Positions 58,901-64,000 of a DNA stretch of 64,000 nt are shown one piece after another. This DNA is from Larus michahellis (taxonomy: Eukaryota > Chordata > Aves > Charadriiformes > Laridae). A model generated the notes under the pieces. The model had not been told where the DNA came from. It made no database searches and saw only the letters and a program-made list of their open reading frames with translations. The position numbers and the translations under genes were made by a program. The DNA is taken from the NCBI RefSeq assembly GCF_964199755.1, contig NC_133897.1, positions 133,242,125-133,306,124 on the forward strand. Direction: 5' to 3'. Position 1 is the stretch's first letter, and every line of letters starts with the position of its first letter.

Positions 58901-61478
58901 AACTAATGCAAGAAAAAAAAAAAAAAAGATGCTAGCCACATCAGTCCTCTGAACTGGCCCACCATGAAACCACATGGCCTTTAGAGCTGGCAGAAGGGTG
59001 TGGGTTTGGCTGAACCATTCTGCCTGGCAGCGGTCCACGCTTACATCAATTCAAAGGGATTGCAAAACCAAAGCCATTGCAGATGTTTTATCAGAGTCCT
59101 GAGGAGGAAACTTTCAAAGACAGAGATGGGAAGCAAGAGATTATGTGAGTTACTGGCACCCCACCATAATCTTTGATTTTCCCTACTATTTTCCTTCTAC
59201 AGCAACTTCTTTGGTGAGGACACACTCTGTGCTGTTTCCTCACAGCTGCTTCTTGGGTTGACCACAGAAGTGGTCATCTGAGCCTAGAGTAACACAGGGC
59301 CTTATATACCAGTCTCCTATTTCTTTCTATTCTAGTAATAAAATAAGCTTGTAGGTAAGCAGCGGCAGGCTTTTGAGGAAGTTAATGCACCAAGATACTT
59401 AAATCTTTTAGAAGCTTCCACTTTTGCAATAATTTCTTAATTCTGTCCCCACGTGCATGCGACCCTCATAAACAACTTTTCTTCAGAGCTATTGGTACAA
59501 TGGGGGAACAAATAATGGATAACATGCTGGAAGAGAAATCAAGAGAACAGATATTATTTTAGATGATATTCTGGAATGGAAAATACATTTGTGTTCTTTG
59601 AGCTGTTGTCAGTTCTCTCTTGACTATTTTTTCACCCACTTTTCCTATCTACTTTCTGCTTTAACCAAGAAATATGTTAAAATATTCCTCAAAGGCAGCT
59701 GCATGATGAATTTTACGCTCTTTTCAGCTGGAAACACTCGCTATTTTGAGGATTCTTCAGTTTTATTCTTTAATAAAAGCAGACAATTACATTTCTAAAC
59801 CAAATCAACTAATAAACTGTTCATCAGCATTGCCATTTTTATGATTGTTTGGCAATGGAAAAGGGTAGGTTTTTGAAGAGGTTATACAAAGGGGTTCTGT
59901 AAAGATGAAATAACTTAATTGCATTTCCTTAAGGAGATAAAGACACAAAGAAAGTATCTGTAGTCTTTTCACAGTAAACGTGTAACAACTTTCAGTCTTT
60001 TTATGTTTCTCGGTGCAAAGGGACCACGGATTATTAATTTAGTTCCACAATCTTTCATTGTTAATATGCAATGGTTTTACTGCAAAGGAAAACTAAATTA
60101 AATGGAAGAATGGAACAGACGGGTGATTTTACATGTCATGTTTGCTGCAAAAGCCAATCATGCAAGATAAGCCAGAAAAAAATAATCTTATCCTTACTTT
60201 CCCTGTGATTAAAACAGGTCCTTACAATTAAATTAATAGGAAGTTAAATTTTAGCGTAGCAATGTAAGAGATGGATGTTTAACCTTGTTTGATAGCAAAA
60301 CCAAAACGAGAGTATGTGTAACAATTATTAAATTAAATCAATTAATTTGTTACCCCACTTTTCAAAGAGCAATGTTTTTACTCCAATCTGTCTAATCTTC
60401 CTTATGTTTAGTACTGTGATTTTGGAGCCTTTATTTCCTGTGTAGTACAGAAAGCTATGTTTTCATCTAACAGATCATGAAAAATAATGCAAATACTTAA
60501 AACTGTTATAACATACATCTTGCTCCTGCAATGTTCAGAAATGACAGAACAAATATGCTTCTGCCAAAGTTGGTTCCTTTAGCTTGACTCAGAGTTTGTG
60601 TTTTGTTTTATCTAAAGTAACATTTATTCTTCCTTACAGATAAAGTCCACAGTCAGAACATGAATAAACAGTTTGCAAGTGAGCTTAAGCAGATAAAGCA
60701 GTAGTGCCAAAGGACAGTAGCGTATGACATTAGGGTCCCAGATAACATACCTACCCAACATTACTATTAATACACTTAGAAGCTAGGTTTTTAACCATGC
60801 AGCCTTTTGGGATATCAAAATAACAGCTAAAATCAGACAGAAATCTTAACTAAACAAATGGAAATACACGTCTTGAATAGCTCTCCTAGATTACTTCCAT
60901 ATTCTAGAGGGAAGAGTCATGCTGTAAGTGCTGAAATGATAAGCCATTAATACAGTATAGCAGTGACATGCAATTTTAGAGGAATTATTATTCATGTGTA
61001 TACTACTGTATATGTAAGTCAATGTATAGGTAAAACAGGTTTTCCAAATCTGTCATGGTTTAGAACAAATAAAACATGCACACACAGACCCCCAGGACTT
61101 GCTACTAAATGAAGTCACTCAAGTTGTCTGCATTAGAAAGCAGCAGAGTTCTCTCTTTCTCTGCCTCTCCCCACCCCACGTTAAAAACAGTTTTATCACT
61201 GAATCCAACAGAAATATGCTGCCTTAAAAATGCTCTCAAATGACATAATCCTAAGTAGCCAGGACGGTTTGTGTCTCTTTTACAGCGACCTCCAGCTGCG
61301 CTTTTTCATTACACTGCTCTTCATTCTAAAGGGGAGCAGAACTGGCTTAAATAAAGGAATTTTGTGCTCTTTACCTCAAGCATCATTGGTCCAAGTGCAT
61401 CCTTGTCGATGACACTCTGACCCGTAGATGATACATCTGCTTTTTGCACTTCATCTTCATTAGCTGCTGCTGCTTTTT
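8026..61478 (-). CDS. NCOA2: Nuclear receptor coactivator 2, partial CDS in 19 exons (gene-level entry)
   Basis: This is a p160 steroid-receptor coactivator (TIF2/GRIP1/SRC-2). It acts in the nucleus, binds the AF-2 surface of liganded nuclear receptors through LXXLL boxes, and recruits CBP/p300 (AD1) and CARM1-type methyltransferases (AD2). The exons, joined in minus-strand order, are 61478-61375, 56524-56347, 54912-54727, 52889-52788, 52697-52557, 49155-49008, 46968-45699, 36690-36480, 33431-33222, 31191-30976, 30317-30188, 27192-27027, 25070-24792, 23931-23854, 23322-23088, 21175-20998, 18697-18499, 12978-12889 and 8037-8026. The total is 4,133 nt: 2 nt of a split codon, 1,376 codons and the stop. 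Human NCOA2 from residue 88 to its end at 1464 is 1,377 residues, so the model is essentially full length from PAS-A on. The start codon and bHLH exons are off the right edge. Identification rests on near-identity in PAS, LXXLL and AD1 segments recalled from human NCOA2. NCOA1 and NCOA3 fit much less well. Confidence 0.97.
11079..11425 (-). mobile_element. CR1 LINE fragment (3' end)
   Basis: The plus strand starts with the CR1 tail AATCATAGAATCATAGAATT, then GAGGTTGGAAGGTACCTTTC and GTCCAACCATC. It continues with the standard CR1 3' region through CTTGGGAGAAGAGCCCGACC, where similarity fades. The element is 5'-truncated, on the minus strand (same orientation as NCOA2), and of moderate age by its mismatches. 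Confidence 0.9.
11964..11977 (+). promoter_or_regulatory. CTCF-like motif
   Basis: CCGCTAGATGGCGC matches the common CTCF core CCASYAGRKGGCRS at 13 of 14 positions. Occupancy is not known. Confidence 0.45.
12011..12018. promoter_or_regulatory. Full cAMP response element TGACGTCA
   Basis: This is a perfect palindromic 8-mer that CREB/ATF factors bind, with an intact central CpG inside the CpG island. Such CpGs decay when methylated, so its presence suits an unmethylated element. Confidence 0.5.
12889..12978 (-). CDS. NCOA2: NCOA2 penultimate coding exon ([15 protein letters not shown]...)
   Basis: The exon is 90 bp, exactly 30 codons, phase 0-0. It encodes [20 protein letters not shown] and [10 protein letters not shown]. 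The acceptor is CCAATAG and the donor is ACACGG|GTGAGA. The paralogue NCOA1 has the equivalent EQINDPALR, so the exon is ancestral. Failure to splice at its donor would add 15 residues ([15 protein letters not shown]) before a stop. Confidence 0.95.
15575..15700 (+). mobile_element. Old CR1-like relic, endonuclease N-terminal region
   Basis: The translated frame contains [20 protein letters not shown], close to the CR1/L3 ORF2 start where NARSLGNKQ-ELE is typical. It is heavily mutated. It may belong to the same insertion as the fragment at 16370. Confidence 0.45.
16370..16960 (+). mobile_element. Old CR1/L3-like relic, reverse transcriptase C-terminal region
   Basis: TGACCTAGATGAAACAT followed by TTTGCAGATGACACAGTGCT corresponds to the NDLDE...FADDTKLG stretch of CR1 ORF2. 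Further on, the sequence near 16732-16815 follows the consensus for [10 protein letters not shown]...GLFSL at nucleotide level. It has many stops and gaps. Confidence 0.6.
18499..18697 (-). CDS. NCOA2: NCOA2 exon: Met/Asn/Ser-rich C-terminal segment
   Basis: The exon is 199 bp: one base plus 66 codons, encoding [38 protein letters not shown] and [15 protein letters not shown], and ending SSMGPEQ. The acceptor is TTGCTGTAG and the donor is GAGCAG|GTGAGA. It is highly conserved with human across the AD2 tail. Confidence 0.95.
18698..20997 (-). other. NCOA2: NCOA2 intron (2,300 bp)
   Basis: The intron is bounded by AAACAG|GTAAAT and TTGCTGTAG. Base composition is less AT-rich at 19550-20870 than in neighbouring introns, but I recognise no gene or repeat family there. 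Confidence 0.8.
20998..21175 (-). CDS. NCOA2: NCOA2 exon: [17 protein letters not shown]...
   Basis: The exon is 178 bp, encoding [40 protein letters not shown] and [18 protein letters not shown] plus AG of a split Ser codon. The acceptor is TTTTCTTCAG and the donor is AAACAG|GTAAAT. The segment [10 protein letters not shown] reads YQAPSDINGW in human. Confidence 0.95.
22155..22423 (+). mobile_element. CR1 LINE fragment (3' end)
   Basis: The fragment reads GGTACAAGGGGTAATGGTTT, then AAGGAAGAAATCTTTTAC, GTTGCCCAGAGAGGTGG, GGAGTTGGACTAGATGA, and the terminal CATTCTATGATTCT. It is the CR1 3' end in plus orientation, antisense to NCOA2, 5'-truncated, with moderate divergence. Confidence 0.92.
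22715..22774. repeat. Perfect 16-bp inverted repeat with 28-nt loop
   Basis: TGTACGTATTGGCTTG at 22715-22730 is the exact reverse complement of CAAGCCAATACGTACA at 22759-22774. Pairing does not extend well beyond the arms. Intronic position, role unknown. Confidence 0.85.
22899..23087 (-). other. NCOA2: Possible in-frame 5'-splice-site extension (or fossil) of the AD2 exon
   Basis: These 189 nt lie between the proximal donor (GT at 23087-23086) and a second GT at 22898-22897 in the context CTA|GTACCA. They contain no stop in the gene's frame, and use of either donor leaves the same phase for the exon at 21175. The encoded end, [15 protein letters not shown], resembles the NCOA1 segment NPQMQQNVFQYPGAG. 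Another frame reads GTTGNMELQ, against GMTGNIGGQ in NCOA1. NCOA1 continues its equivalent of NYG with TNPGTPP, and this sequence continues NYG with TGSTSSG. The middle reads best in shifted frames around a 13-nt C run, suggesting decay or local frame drift. It could be an expressed long isoform or an ancestral exon part now intronic. Confidence 0.55.
23006..23019 (+). repeat. Homopolymer G run beside an exon
   Basis: The plus strand has 13 G in a row (C in the transcript) about 70 nt past the 5' splice site of the AD2 exon. Such a run is prone to length change and sequencing error, which matters for the reading frame of the possible exon extension. Confidence 0.8.
23088..23322 (-). CDS. NCOA2: NCOA2 exon: AD2 polyglutamine region ([16 protein letters not shown]...)
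   Basis: The exon is 235 bp: 78 codons plus one base. It begins [20 protein letters not shown], has the Gln cluster [14 protein letters not shown], and ends [12 protein letters not shown] plus G. The acceptor is CCCTGCAG. The donor called here is TACG|GTACTG, chosen because it joins to [11 protein letters not shown] as in human. Human has APINAQM at the start. The donor is weak and the frame stays open downstream, so a longer version of this exon is possible (see 22899-23087). Confidence 0.93.
23323..23853 (-). other. NCOA2: NCOA2 intron (531 bp)
   Basis: The intron is bounded by ACACAG|GTGAGA and CCCTGCAG. Nothing recognised inside. Confidence 0.85.
23854..23931 (-). CDS. NCOA2: NCOA2 small in-frame exon ([14 protein letters not shown]...)
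   Basis: The exon is 78 bp, 26 codons, phase 0-0. It encodes [20 protein letters not shown] and PGVPTQ. The acceptor is TTTCTTTAG and the donor is ACACAG|GTGAGA. It was found by joining the Q of ...LQAQQ to the downstream GPINAQM, and human NCOA2 has the matching NRQPLMNQISNVSN. Confidence 0.95.
23932..24791 (-). other. NCOA2: NCOA2 intron (860 bp)
   Basis: The intron is bounded by CAGCAG|GTACGT and TTTCTTTAG. The first 60 bases past the donor are CpG-rich, continuing the GC-rich character of the upstream exon, and then the sequence turns AT-rich. Confidence 0.85.
24792..25070 (-). CDS. NCOA2: NCOA2 exon: Gln/Met-rich segment after AD1
   Basis: The exon is 279 bp, exactly 93 codons, phase 0-0. 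It begins [15 protein letters not shown] and continues with [20 protein letters not shown] and [17 protein letters not shown], ending [11 protein letters not shown]. The acceptor is TTTCTCTGCAG and the donor is CAGCAG|GTACGT. It is conspicuously rich in GC and CpG compared with most other exons of the gene, as is the intron just past its donor. Confidence 0.95.
25071..27026 (-). other. NCOA2: NCOA2 intron (1,956 bp)
   Basis: The intron is bounded by GCCAG|GTATAC and CTCTGCAG. Mostly AT-rich with several T or A runs near 26275 and 26350. No gene or repeat family recognised. Confidence 0.85.
27027..27192 (-). CDS. NCOA2: NCOA2 exon: AD1, CBP/p300-binding helices
   Basis: The exon is 166 bp: one base plus 55 codons. 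It encodes [20 protein letters not shown] and the helical AD1 core with [20 protein letters not shown] and [14 protein letters not shown]. In p160 proteins these helices fold on binding the NCBD of CBP/p300, which brings histone acetyltransferase activity to receptor targets. The acceptor is TTTTCACAG and the donor is GCCAG|GTATAC. Confidence 0.96.
27193..30187 (-). other. NCOA2: NCOA2 intron (2,995 bp)
   Basis: The intron is bounded by AACAG|GTGAGT and TTTTCACAG. It holds a short TA/CA microsatellite at about 27580-27603. Otherwise nothing recognised. Confidence 0.85.
30188..30317 (-). CDS. NCOA2: NCOA2 exon: linker before AD1 ([15 protein letters not shown]...)
   Basis: The exon is 130 bp, encoding [20 protein letters not shown] and [20 protein letters not shown], and ending QN plus AG of a split Arg codon. 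The acceptor is CTTTATTAG and the donor is AACAG|GTGAGT. It is nearly identical to human apart from conservative changes. Confidence 0.95.
30318..30975 (-). other. NCOA2: NCOA2 intron (658 bp)
   Basis: The intron is bounded by TATGG|GTAAGT and CTTTATTAG. The plus strand has a long T tract at about 30884-30910. Nothing else recognised. Confidence 0.85.
30976..31191 (-). CDS. NCOA2: NCOA2 exon: central linker ([12 protein letters not shown]...)
   Basis: The exon is 216 bp, symmetric phase 1-1, encoding [40 protein letters not shown] and [15 protein letters not shown], and ending SQVMNM. The acceptor is TTTTTGTGCAG and the donor is TATGG|GTAAGT. It joins the next exon through a split Gly codon (GPSELEMN). 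Confidence 0.94.
31192..33221 (-). other. NCOA2: NCOA2 intron (2,030 bp)
   Basis: The intron is bounded by ACAG|GTAAGA and TTTGTGCAG. No recognisable repeat or gene. Confidence 0.85.
33222..33431 (-). CDS. NCOA2: NCOA2 exon: central linker ([16 protein letters not shown]...)
   Basis: The exon is 210 bp, symmetric phase 1-1, encoding [35 protein letters not shown] and [10 protein letters not shown], and ending [11 protein letters not shown]. The acceptor is CTGTCTAG and the donor is ACAG|GTAAGA. Human has MMGNQGMIGNQG where this sequence reads [13 protein letters not shown], so the internal Met-Gly-Asn repeats have drifted. Confidence 0.94.
33432..36479 (-). other. NCOA2: NCOA2 intron (3,048 bp)
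   Basis: The intron is bounded by AGCA|GTGAGT and CTGTCTAG. It holds a TA microsatellite at 34934-34958 and a GC-rich stretch just past the donor (36360-36479). Confidence 0.85.
34934..34958. repeat. (TA)n microsatellite
   Basis: There are 25 nt of uninterrupted alternating T and A (12.5 units), flanked by AT-rich sequence. Confidence 0.9.
36480..36690 (-). CDS. NCOA2: NCOA2 exon: post-RID segment ([12 protein letters not shown]...)
   Basis: The exon is 211 bp: 70 codons plus one base. It begins [20 protein letters not shown], continues through [14 protein letters not shown] and ends RISQS. The acceptor is CTATTGCAG and the donor is AGCA|GTGAGT. The stretch [16 protein letters not shown] differs clearly from human and is GC-rich, marking a local divergence hot spot between two conserved helices. 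Confidence 0.95.
36691..45698 (-). other. NCOA2: NCOA2 intron (9,008 bp), the largest in the window
   Basis: The intron is bounded by GAACAG|GTAAGC and CTATTGCAG. It holds an ancient CR1/L3-like element at about 38288-39485 and a G run near 42661-42670. I recognise nothing else. Confidence 0.85.
38288..39485 (-). mobile_element. Ancient CR1/L3-like LINE, about 1.2 kb
   Basis: The plus strand reads like the antisense of a CR1 consensus in the expected order. The 3' tail region is GACAGAATCAGAGGACTGGA. The region near 38640-38760 has TGTTGCTCCTGTTG and CCATGTCCAGAACAGGAC. Then come GGTCATTAAGGTTAACTAAA (39157-39176), a stretch near 39330-39385 matching the antisense of ...KALTKV, and TTGACAAATCCCCCTGCTGA. 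It is highly diverged, with no usable ORF. Confidence 0.65.
45699..46968 (-). CDS. NCOA2: NCOA2 large exon: receptor interaction domain with three LXXLL boxes
   Basis: This is the largest exon, 1,270 bp and 423 complete codons. It encodes the Ser/Pro/Met-rich linker and the whole nuclear-receptor interaction domain. NR box I is LLQLL (46158-46172), box II is LHRLL in [13 protein letters not shown] (46011-46025), and box III is LRYLL in [12 protein letters not shown] (45846-45860). These leucine helices dock on the AF-2 groove of hormone-bound receptors. A consensus SUMO site V-K-Q-E lies between boxes II and III. The acceptor is CACATAG and the donor is GAACAG|GTAAGC. The human tetrapeptide MKTE near the exon end reads MRTE here. 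The frame stays open into the flanking introns at both ends, so the exact edges rest on splice signals and on joining in frame to HR- upstream and -PGSELDN downstream. Confidence 0.97.
45846..45860 (-). other. NCOA2: LXXLL nuclear receptor box III (LRYLL)
   Basis: The codons read LRYLL in [15 protein letters not shown]. The upstream flank is KKNNN here against KKKEN in human, which removes one basic and one acidic residue before the helix. Confidence 0.95.
46011..46025 (-). other. NCOA2: LXXLL nuclear receptor box II (LHRLL)
   Basis: The codons read LHRLL in [15 protein letters not shown], identical to human box II. This peptide is the one most often co-crystallised with receptor ligand-binding domains. 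Confidence 0.95.
46158..46172 (-). other. NCOA2: LXXLL nuclear receptor box I (LLQLL)
   Basis: The codons read LLQLL in the context [14 protein letters not shown], identical to human NR box I. In p160 coactivators this helix binds the AF-2 groove of agonist-bound nuclear receptors. Confidence 0.95.
46969..49007 (-). other. NCOA2: NCOA2 intron (2,039 bp)
   Basis: The intron is bounded by CACAG|GTAATC and CACATAG. It contains an imperfect tandem duplication at 47558-47612 and an A run near 47930. No gene recognised. Confidence 0.85.
47558..47612. repeat. Imperfect tandem duplication, 26-nt core at 29-nt spacing
   Basis: CTGGATACTGCTTCAGGACG at 47558 recurs as CTGGATACGGCTTCAGAATG at 47587. 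Both copies are followed by GGAACA. Confidence 0.75.
49008..49155 (-). CDS. NCOA2: NCOA2 exon: PAS-B C-terminal part
   Basis: The exon is 148 bp, encoding [40 protein letters not shown] and LVISLHMLH plus AG of a split Arg codon. The acceptor is CTTGCAG and the donor is CACAG|GTAATC. It completes PAS-B. The Arg codon is finished by the single A that opens the large downstream exon. Confidence 0.95.
49156..52556 (-). other. NCOA2: NCOA2 intron (3,401 bp)
   Basis: The intron is bounded by GGAAG|GTTAGG and CTTGCAG. AT-rich, no repeat family or gene recognised. Confidence 0.85.
52557..52697 (-). CDS. NCOA2: NCOA2 exon: PAS-B middle
   Basis: The exon is 141 bp, symmetric phase 1-1, encoding [37 protein letters not shown] and [10 protein letters not shown]. 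The acceptor is TATCAG and the donor is GGAAG|GTTAGG. The end reads RHHQE where human has RHHHE. PAS-B of this family is a docking surface for transcription factors. Confidence 0.95.
52788..52889 (-). CDS. NCOA2: NCOA2 exon: start of PAS-B
   Basis: The exon is 102 bp, symmetric phase 1-1, encoding [19 protein letters not shown] and then [15 protein letters not shown]. The acceptor is CTTTAAG and the donor is CAAG|GTATTG. It begins the second PAS repeat. A very short intron of 90 bp separates it from the next exon, the smallest intron in the window. Confidence 0.95.
53490..54437 (+). mobile_element. Young CR1 LINE, 5'-truncated, with intact ORF2 C-terminus
   Basis: The element is a 948-bp 3' part of a chicken-repeat-1 non-LTR retrotransposon on the plus strand, antisense to NCOA2. 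It starts at ATTGTTCAATAT within the reverse transcriptase and ends with the 8-mer tail GATTCCGTGATTCCGTGATT. The ORF2 remnant is open to its stop at 54350-54352. It shows the FADDTKLGG catalytic motif (FADD at 53549-53560), [40 protein letters not shown] and [20 protein letters not shown]. No stops or frameshifts are visible in about 290 codons, so the insertion is recent. It lacks the endonuclease and most of the RT, so it cannot move by itself. Confidence 0.97.
53549..54352 (+). pseudogene. CR1 ORF2 remnant (reverse transcriptase C-terminal part)
   Basis: This is the open part of the truncated CR1 ORF2, from the RT catalytic FADD box to its natural stop. A methionine upstream at 53465 lies in flanking intron and is not a natural start. 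The remnant misses the N-terminal endonuclease and RT fingers and is not expected to make a working enzyme. Confidence 0.9.
54727..54912 (-). CDS. NCOA2: NCOA2 exon: PAS-A/PAS-B linker
   Basis: The exon is 186 bp, symmetric (phase 1 at both ends), encoding [20 protein letters not shown] and on to a C-terminal NSFKEDGE. The acceptor is TTGCTCAG and the donor is GAAG|GTAATT. Compared with human, one Glu is missing in the acidic run (SEEGHD against SEEEGHD as I recall it). The known human SUMO acceptor context IKEE reads FKED here, still a weak psi-K-x-D/E match. Because the length is a multiple of three, skipping this exon would not shift frame. Confidence 0.95.
55430..55640 (+). mobile_element. 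Old CR1-like relic, RT C-terminal region
   Basis: GATGAGAATGACCTGGGTGC and GTGATCGATAAACC read as [10 protein letters not shown], the equivalent of [11 protein letters not shown] in CR1 ORF2. They are followed by a decayed ...[13 protein letters not shown] stretch (AAAAAAGGAAACAAAATCCT). Strongly diverged. Confidence 0.5.
55753..55802. repeat. Perfect 25-bp tandem duplication
   Basis: A 25-bp unit starting ATTGCATAATAC and ending AAATGGCT is repeated head to tail with no mismatch (55753-55777 and 55778-55802). The identity implies a recent duplication. Confidence 0.95.
56347..56524 (-). CDS. NCOA2: NCOA2 exon: PAS-A domain core
   Basis: The exon is 178 bp: 59 codons plus one base. It encodes the PAS-A core, including [33 protein letters not shown], and an ending LLPKSL. 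The acceptor is CTTTAG and the donor is TTTAG|GTATGT. Substitutions against human NCOA2 are conservative (for example N-P-E for N-L-E, NTSIYS for NKSVYS). PAS-A in p160 proteins supports dimer-like and partner contacts with other transcription factors. Confidence 0.96.
56525..61374 (-). other. NCOA2: NCOA2 intron (4,850 bp)
   Basis: The intron is bounded by GAG|GTAAAG and CTTTAG. It holds a decayed CR1 at 58011-58364 and an A run at 58913-58927. Nothing else recognised. Confidence 0.85.
58011..58364 (+). mobile_element. Decayed CR1 LINE fragment (3' end)
   Basis: AGAGAAGGCTAAGGAGGGAT corresponds to the [10 protein letters not shown] region. It is followed by AGGCTGCCCAAAGAGGCTGT, GGACCTGCTC, CTCCAGAGGTCCTTTCCAA and a final GATTCT. 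Plus strand, antisense to NCOA2, with many substitutions and stops. Confidence 0.8.
61375..61478 (-). CDS. NCOA2: NCOA2 exon: bHLH-PAS linker and start of PAS-A
   Basis: The exon is 104 bp: two bases completing a Glu codon, then 34 codons beginning [17 protein letters not shown] and ending GPMMLE. The acceptor is TTGCAG and the donor is GAG|GTAAAG. It corresponds to human residues 88-121, between the bHLH and PAS-A. It is the most upstream NCOA2 exon in the window. The exon before it would end in the bHLH/linker (human ...IKEQE), and I do not find that in 61479-64000. Confidence 0.95.
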
Positions 61479-64000
61479 CTGCAATAAAGAAAACTATGTG
61501 TTAAATGACAGAGCAGTGCCCTCTGATACAGTGAGAGCCCACAGAGCATTGAGATTAGCTATAAACGGTTACAGTGCAACCATTCTGAAAATGAGATTAA
61601 ATAGTCTCCCATAATGATTCAACAGAAGCATAACTAGTACATTTGCTTCTCAGTTTTGAAGTTGTATGACACAAATGAAATAATTTCTGCTCTTCCTCTG
61701 CTAGACATTTTACTGAACTACAAAACACAACACTGGGCAAAGACAAGGATTCTTCATGGAGGTGCGATGAGCAAGAACCAGGATCAAGGTGTATTAAGAG
61801 GCTGATCTAAAAGAGCATGCAAAGCTCACAGCTGCACAACTTTTCCACAATCGCTATATTTAGAAGGAAAAACATAAGTCCGCAATCTACTGTTTCAGTA
61901 CTGAGAAACAGCAGTCTCATTTTTCTGTTCCCATGCCTCCACCCACATTTTTACTATCACATAATTCTCATACAGCCTTATTTACGAATATGTTATTAAA
62001 ACTACACACAATTTCAAGTGCTGTATTTGAAAATTACAGGCAAGAAAGTAACGATTTAATGTTTCTGTAGCATAATGCCACATGTTACAATACGTTATAT
62101 ACAGTACCAGTGATCAAATGTAAGAGATATTCATACATACTGGAACTTTCAAATCAAGAGGGTTTATAATTCTTGTCAAGCAATGGACTGTATTCATTTT
62201 TCTATTCCAAGAATGATATTGGTGTTTAAGGGAGAAGTAATAAAAGTAATAAAACCACTGTACAAAATACATATTCTACATCGTAAGTTAATGAAACGAG
62301 TAATTTTTTAGTTGCTAGTTCTACACTCAAAACATTATATTTTTTTATTTTTCAAGCAATTATGTGAAAGTTAGGGCTATACTGCAATCAAGAATATTAA
62401 AAATCATTACAGATTTTTTATTTTTAGTATTATGCAATAGATTATTATAATAAACATGAAAGCACACTGAAATTACGATAACAAGAATTTATGGCTTCTA
62501 CAACAACAAACCAGAAGAAGGCTCATACTAGGAATTACTGAAAGTACCACGTGCAGGTGGAGCAAAGGGCCTTTGGAAAATCACCCTTAGTGAAAATTAA
62601 AGCATCAGTCATACAAATTAACACGTATCCAAACGCACAGTATTTTCCCGCTATCTGTAGATCTGCAATACTGCAGCCAAAGTTCCTCTGAACTCTTTCC
62701 TTGGCAGAGGTTATAAGGTCAGTGTGAATATACGTTACTTTGACATACAGTAAAGGAACTGCTTCTGAGAACCCGTGGGTGTTCTCCTATCAGCAGTCAC
62801 CTGCTGGCAATAAGGCTTTGGTCACTCGGGCTGTCTCATCCTAGATTTCTAGTGTTTCCTGCTTTCACGAAAAGAGAGTCACGAAAATCTTAGCTGGCTC
62901 TTAGGGTGTGTTCATACACAATATAACACCATTGTGAATCACGATGAAACAAATTTGCTGTGAAGATGGACTGTTGCAACTGATGGAATAATTTGAAATC
63001 ACTTTGATTAGCATAATCTAATAGAAATAAATATGCTAGAAATAACTATTAACACTTCCTCTGCCACTTAAACTCACCAGGATACAAAGTTAGTGCTTCT
63101 GGTTTGGACTGCGGACTGCAATGGGAATTTTGGGTTTTTTTTCTTTCGTCTTCTTTTGGCAAAAAGCAGAGATTAGGTGTAACAGGAGAAAAAAAAAAAA
63201 AAAGAACAATCCTTCCCATACTACAGTATAGCAGAGGTGGCACTATACGATGATACAATACCGAGAACAATTCTAAAAATTGTGAAAGAATTCTAAAAGA
63301 TTCTAAAAATAGGGTTGAGTTTTAATGAAGTCAGCGGTAGTATTTGTTTCCCATCTGTTCCTGGTAGCACAAAGTGATCCCTGGTTTCACACTGCAAAAT
63401 ATTATAATGGATAAGGATACCAGCCTCCTGCCTTCATCCCCTCACTGCTTCAGTCATTGATACCACCTCGAGTGTCGCGGAACATGGGATTATACTCCAT
63501 GTGCCAGAAATGGAGGGGCTGCAGATATGGCACAGCAACGGTGTGCAAACACATTCACTACCCAGTATTTCCAGGTTTCACTGGTTGCCAGGACTACTTT
63601 TACTGATTATTTTTCACATAAAACAAAACATTTGCGGAAAATTTTTTTCACTCTTAAAACCACAGTCTTTGTACAAGCCACCAATAAGGTATCTATAAAC
63701 ACAACTTTTACGCACACAGGTGAGGTTTTACACAAAGAAAAAGGAGAAAGTTTTTAGTTACTATAATGGTAATCAACACAGAAGCTGCAATACCAGGATG
63801 GACCAAGGATCTCTTGAGCCTCACATCCAGTCCCTGACAGTGGCTGCTTTCCCCCCTGGTTCCCCGTTTCTCCATTTCCACCCTTTCATCTCTGACCGCT
63901 CCCATTCCACCGTCAGCTGTCCCTCACAACCACTCGACCTCTCCGTTTTCTTTTCCCTTTAGACACCCTTTTCCACAGAGGGCCCAACACCTTTGTGGGG
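61479..64000 (-). other. NCOA2: NCOA2 intron upstream of the PAS exons (partial)
   Basis: The sequence continues to the window edge. I found no further NCOA2 exon, including the bHLH-encoding one expected next. It contains an A run near 63190-63203 and a pyrimidine-rich stretch at about 63835-63960. Confidence 0.75.

Noticed and set aside
61479..64000. A bHLH exon of NCOA2 near the right edge
   Set aside because: I looked on the minus strand for the ...KEQE end and the FNFKPDKC core and found neither.

Overview
The window is vertebrate nuclear DNA, most likely avian. The evidence is CR1 (chicken repeat 1) non-LTR retrotransposon copies of several ages with the typical short direct-repeat tail, compact introns, and one strongly conserved vertebrate gene. 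I see no prokaryotic genes, CRISPR arrays, tRNAs or rRNAs.

One gene dominates. It is NCOA2 (TIF2/GRIP1/SRC-2), a p160 nuclear-receptor coactivator, transcribed on the minus strand. Nineteen coding exons can be placed base by base, from 61478 down to the stop codon at 8026-8028. All junctions keep frame and all have GT-AG splice signals. Together they encode 1,376 full codons, matching human NCOA2 from about residue 88 to the C-terminus. The upstream exons (5' UTR and bHLH) lie beyond the right edge. From N- to C-terminus the exons carry PAS-A (61478-56347), PAS-B (52889-49008), a 1,270-bp exon with all three LXXLL nuclear-receptor boxes (46968-45699), the CBP/p300-binding AD1 helices (27192-27027), and the Gln/Met-rich AD2 region down to a short last coding exon (three codons and the stop) followed by a 3' UTR of about 3.8 kb that ends near 4255.

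Layout by coordinate: 1-4254 is intergenic DNA downstream of NCOA2 with no recognisable gene. 4255-8025 is the 3' UTR. 8038-12888 is the last intron, with a CR1 copy and a CpG-rich island carrying a CRE and a CTCF-like motif. 12889-61478 holds exons and introns, with CR1 copies ranging from decayed (about 15.6 kb, 16.4 kb, 38.3-39.5 kb, 55.4 kb, 58.0 kb) to nearly intact (53490-54437). 61479-64000 is the next intron.

The most interesting signal is at 22899-23087, just past the 5' splice site of the exon at 23088-23322. This 189-nt (63-codon) stretch is open in the gene's frame and ends at a second GT. It encodes fragments resembling a segment that is constitutive in the paralogue NCOA1 but absent from canonical human NCOA2. 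It is either an in-frame long isoform or a decaying ancestral exon extension. The CpG island in the last intron is the second lead.
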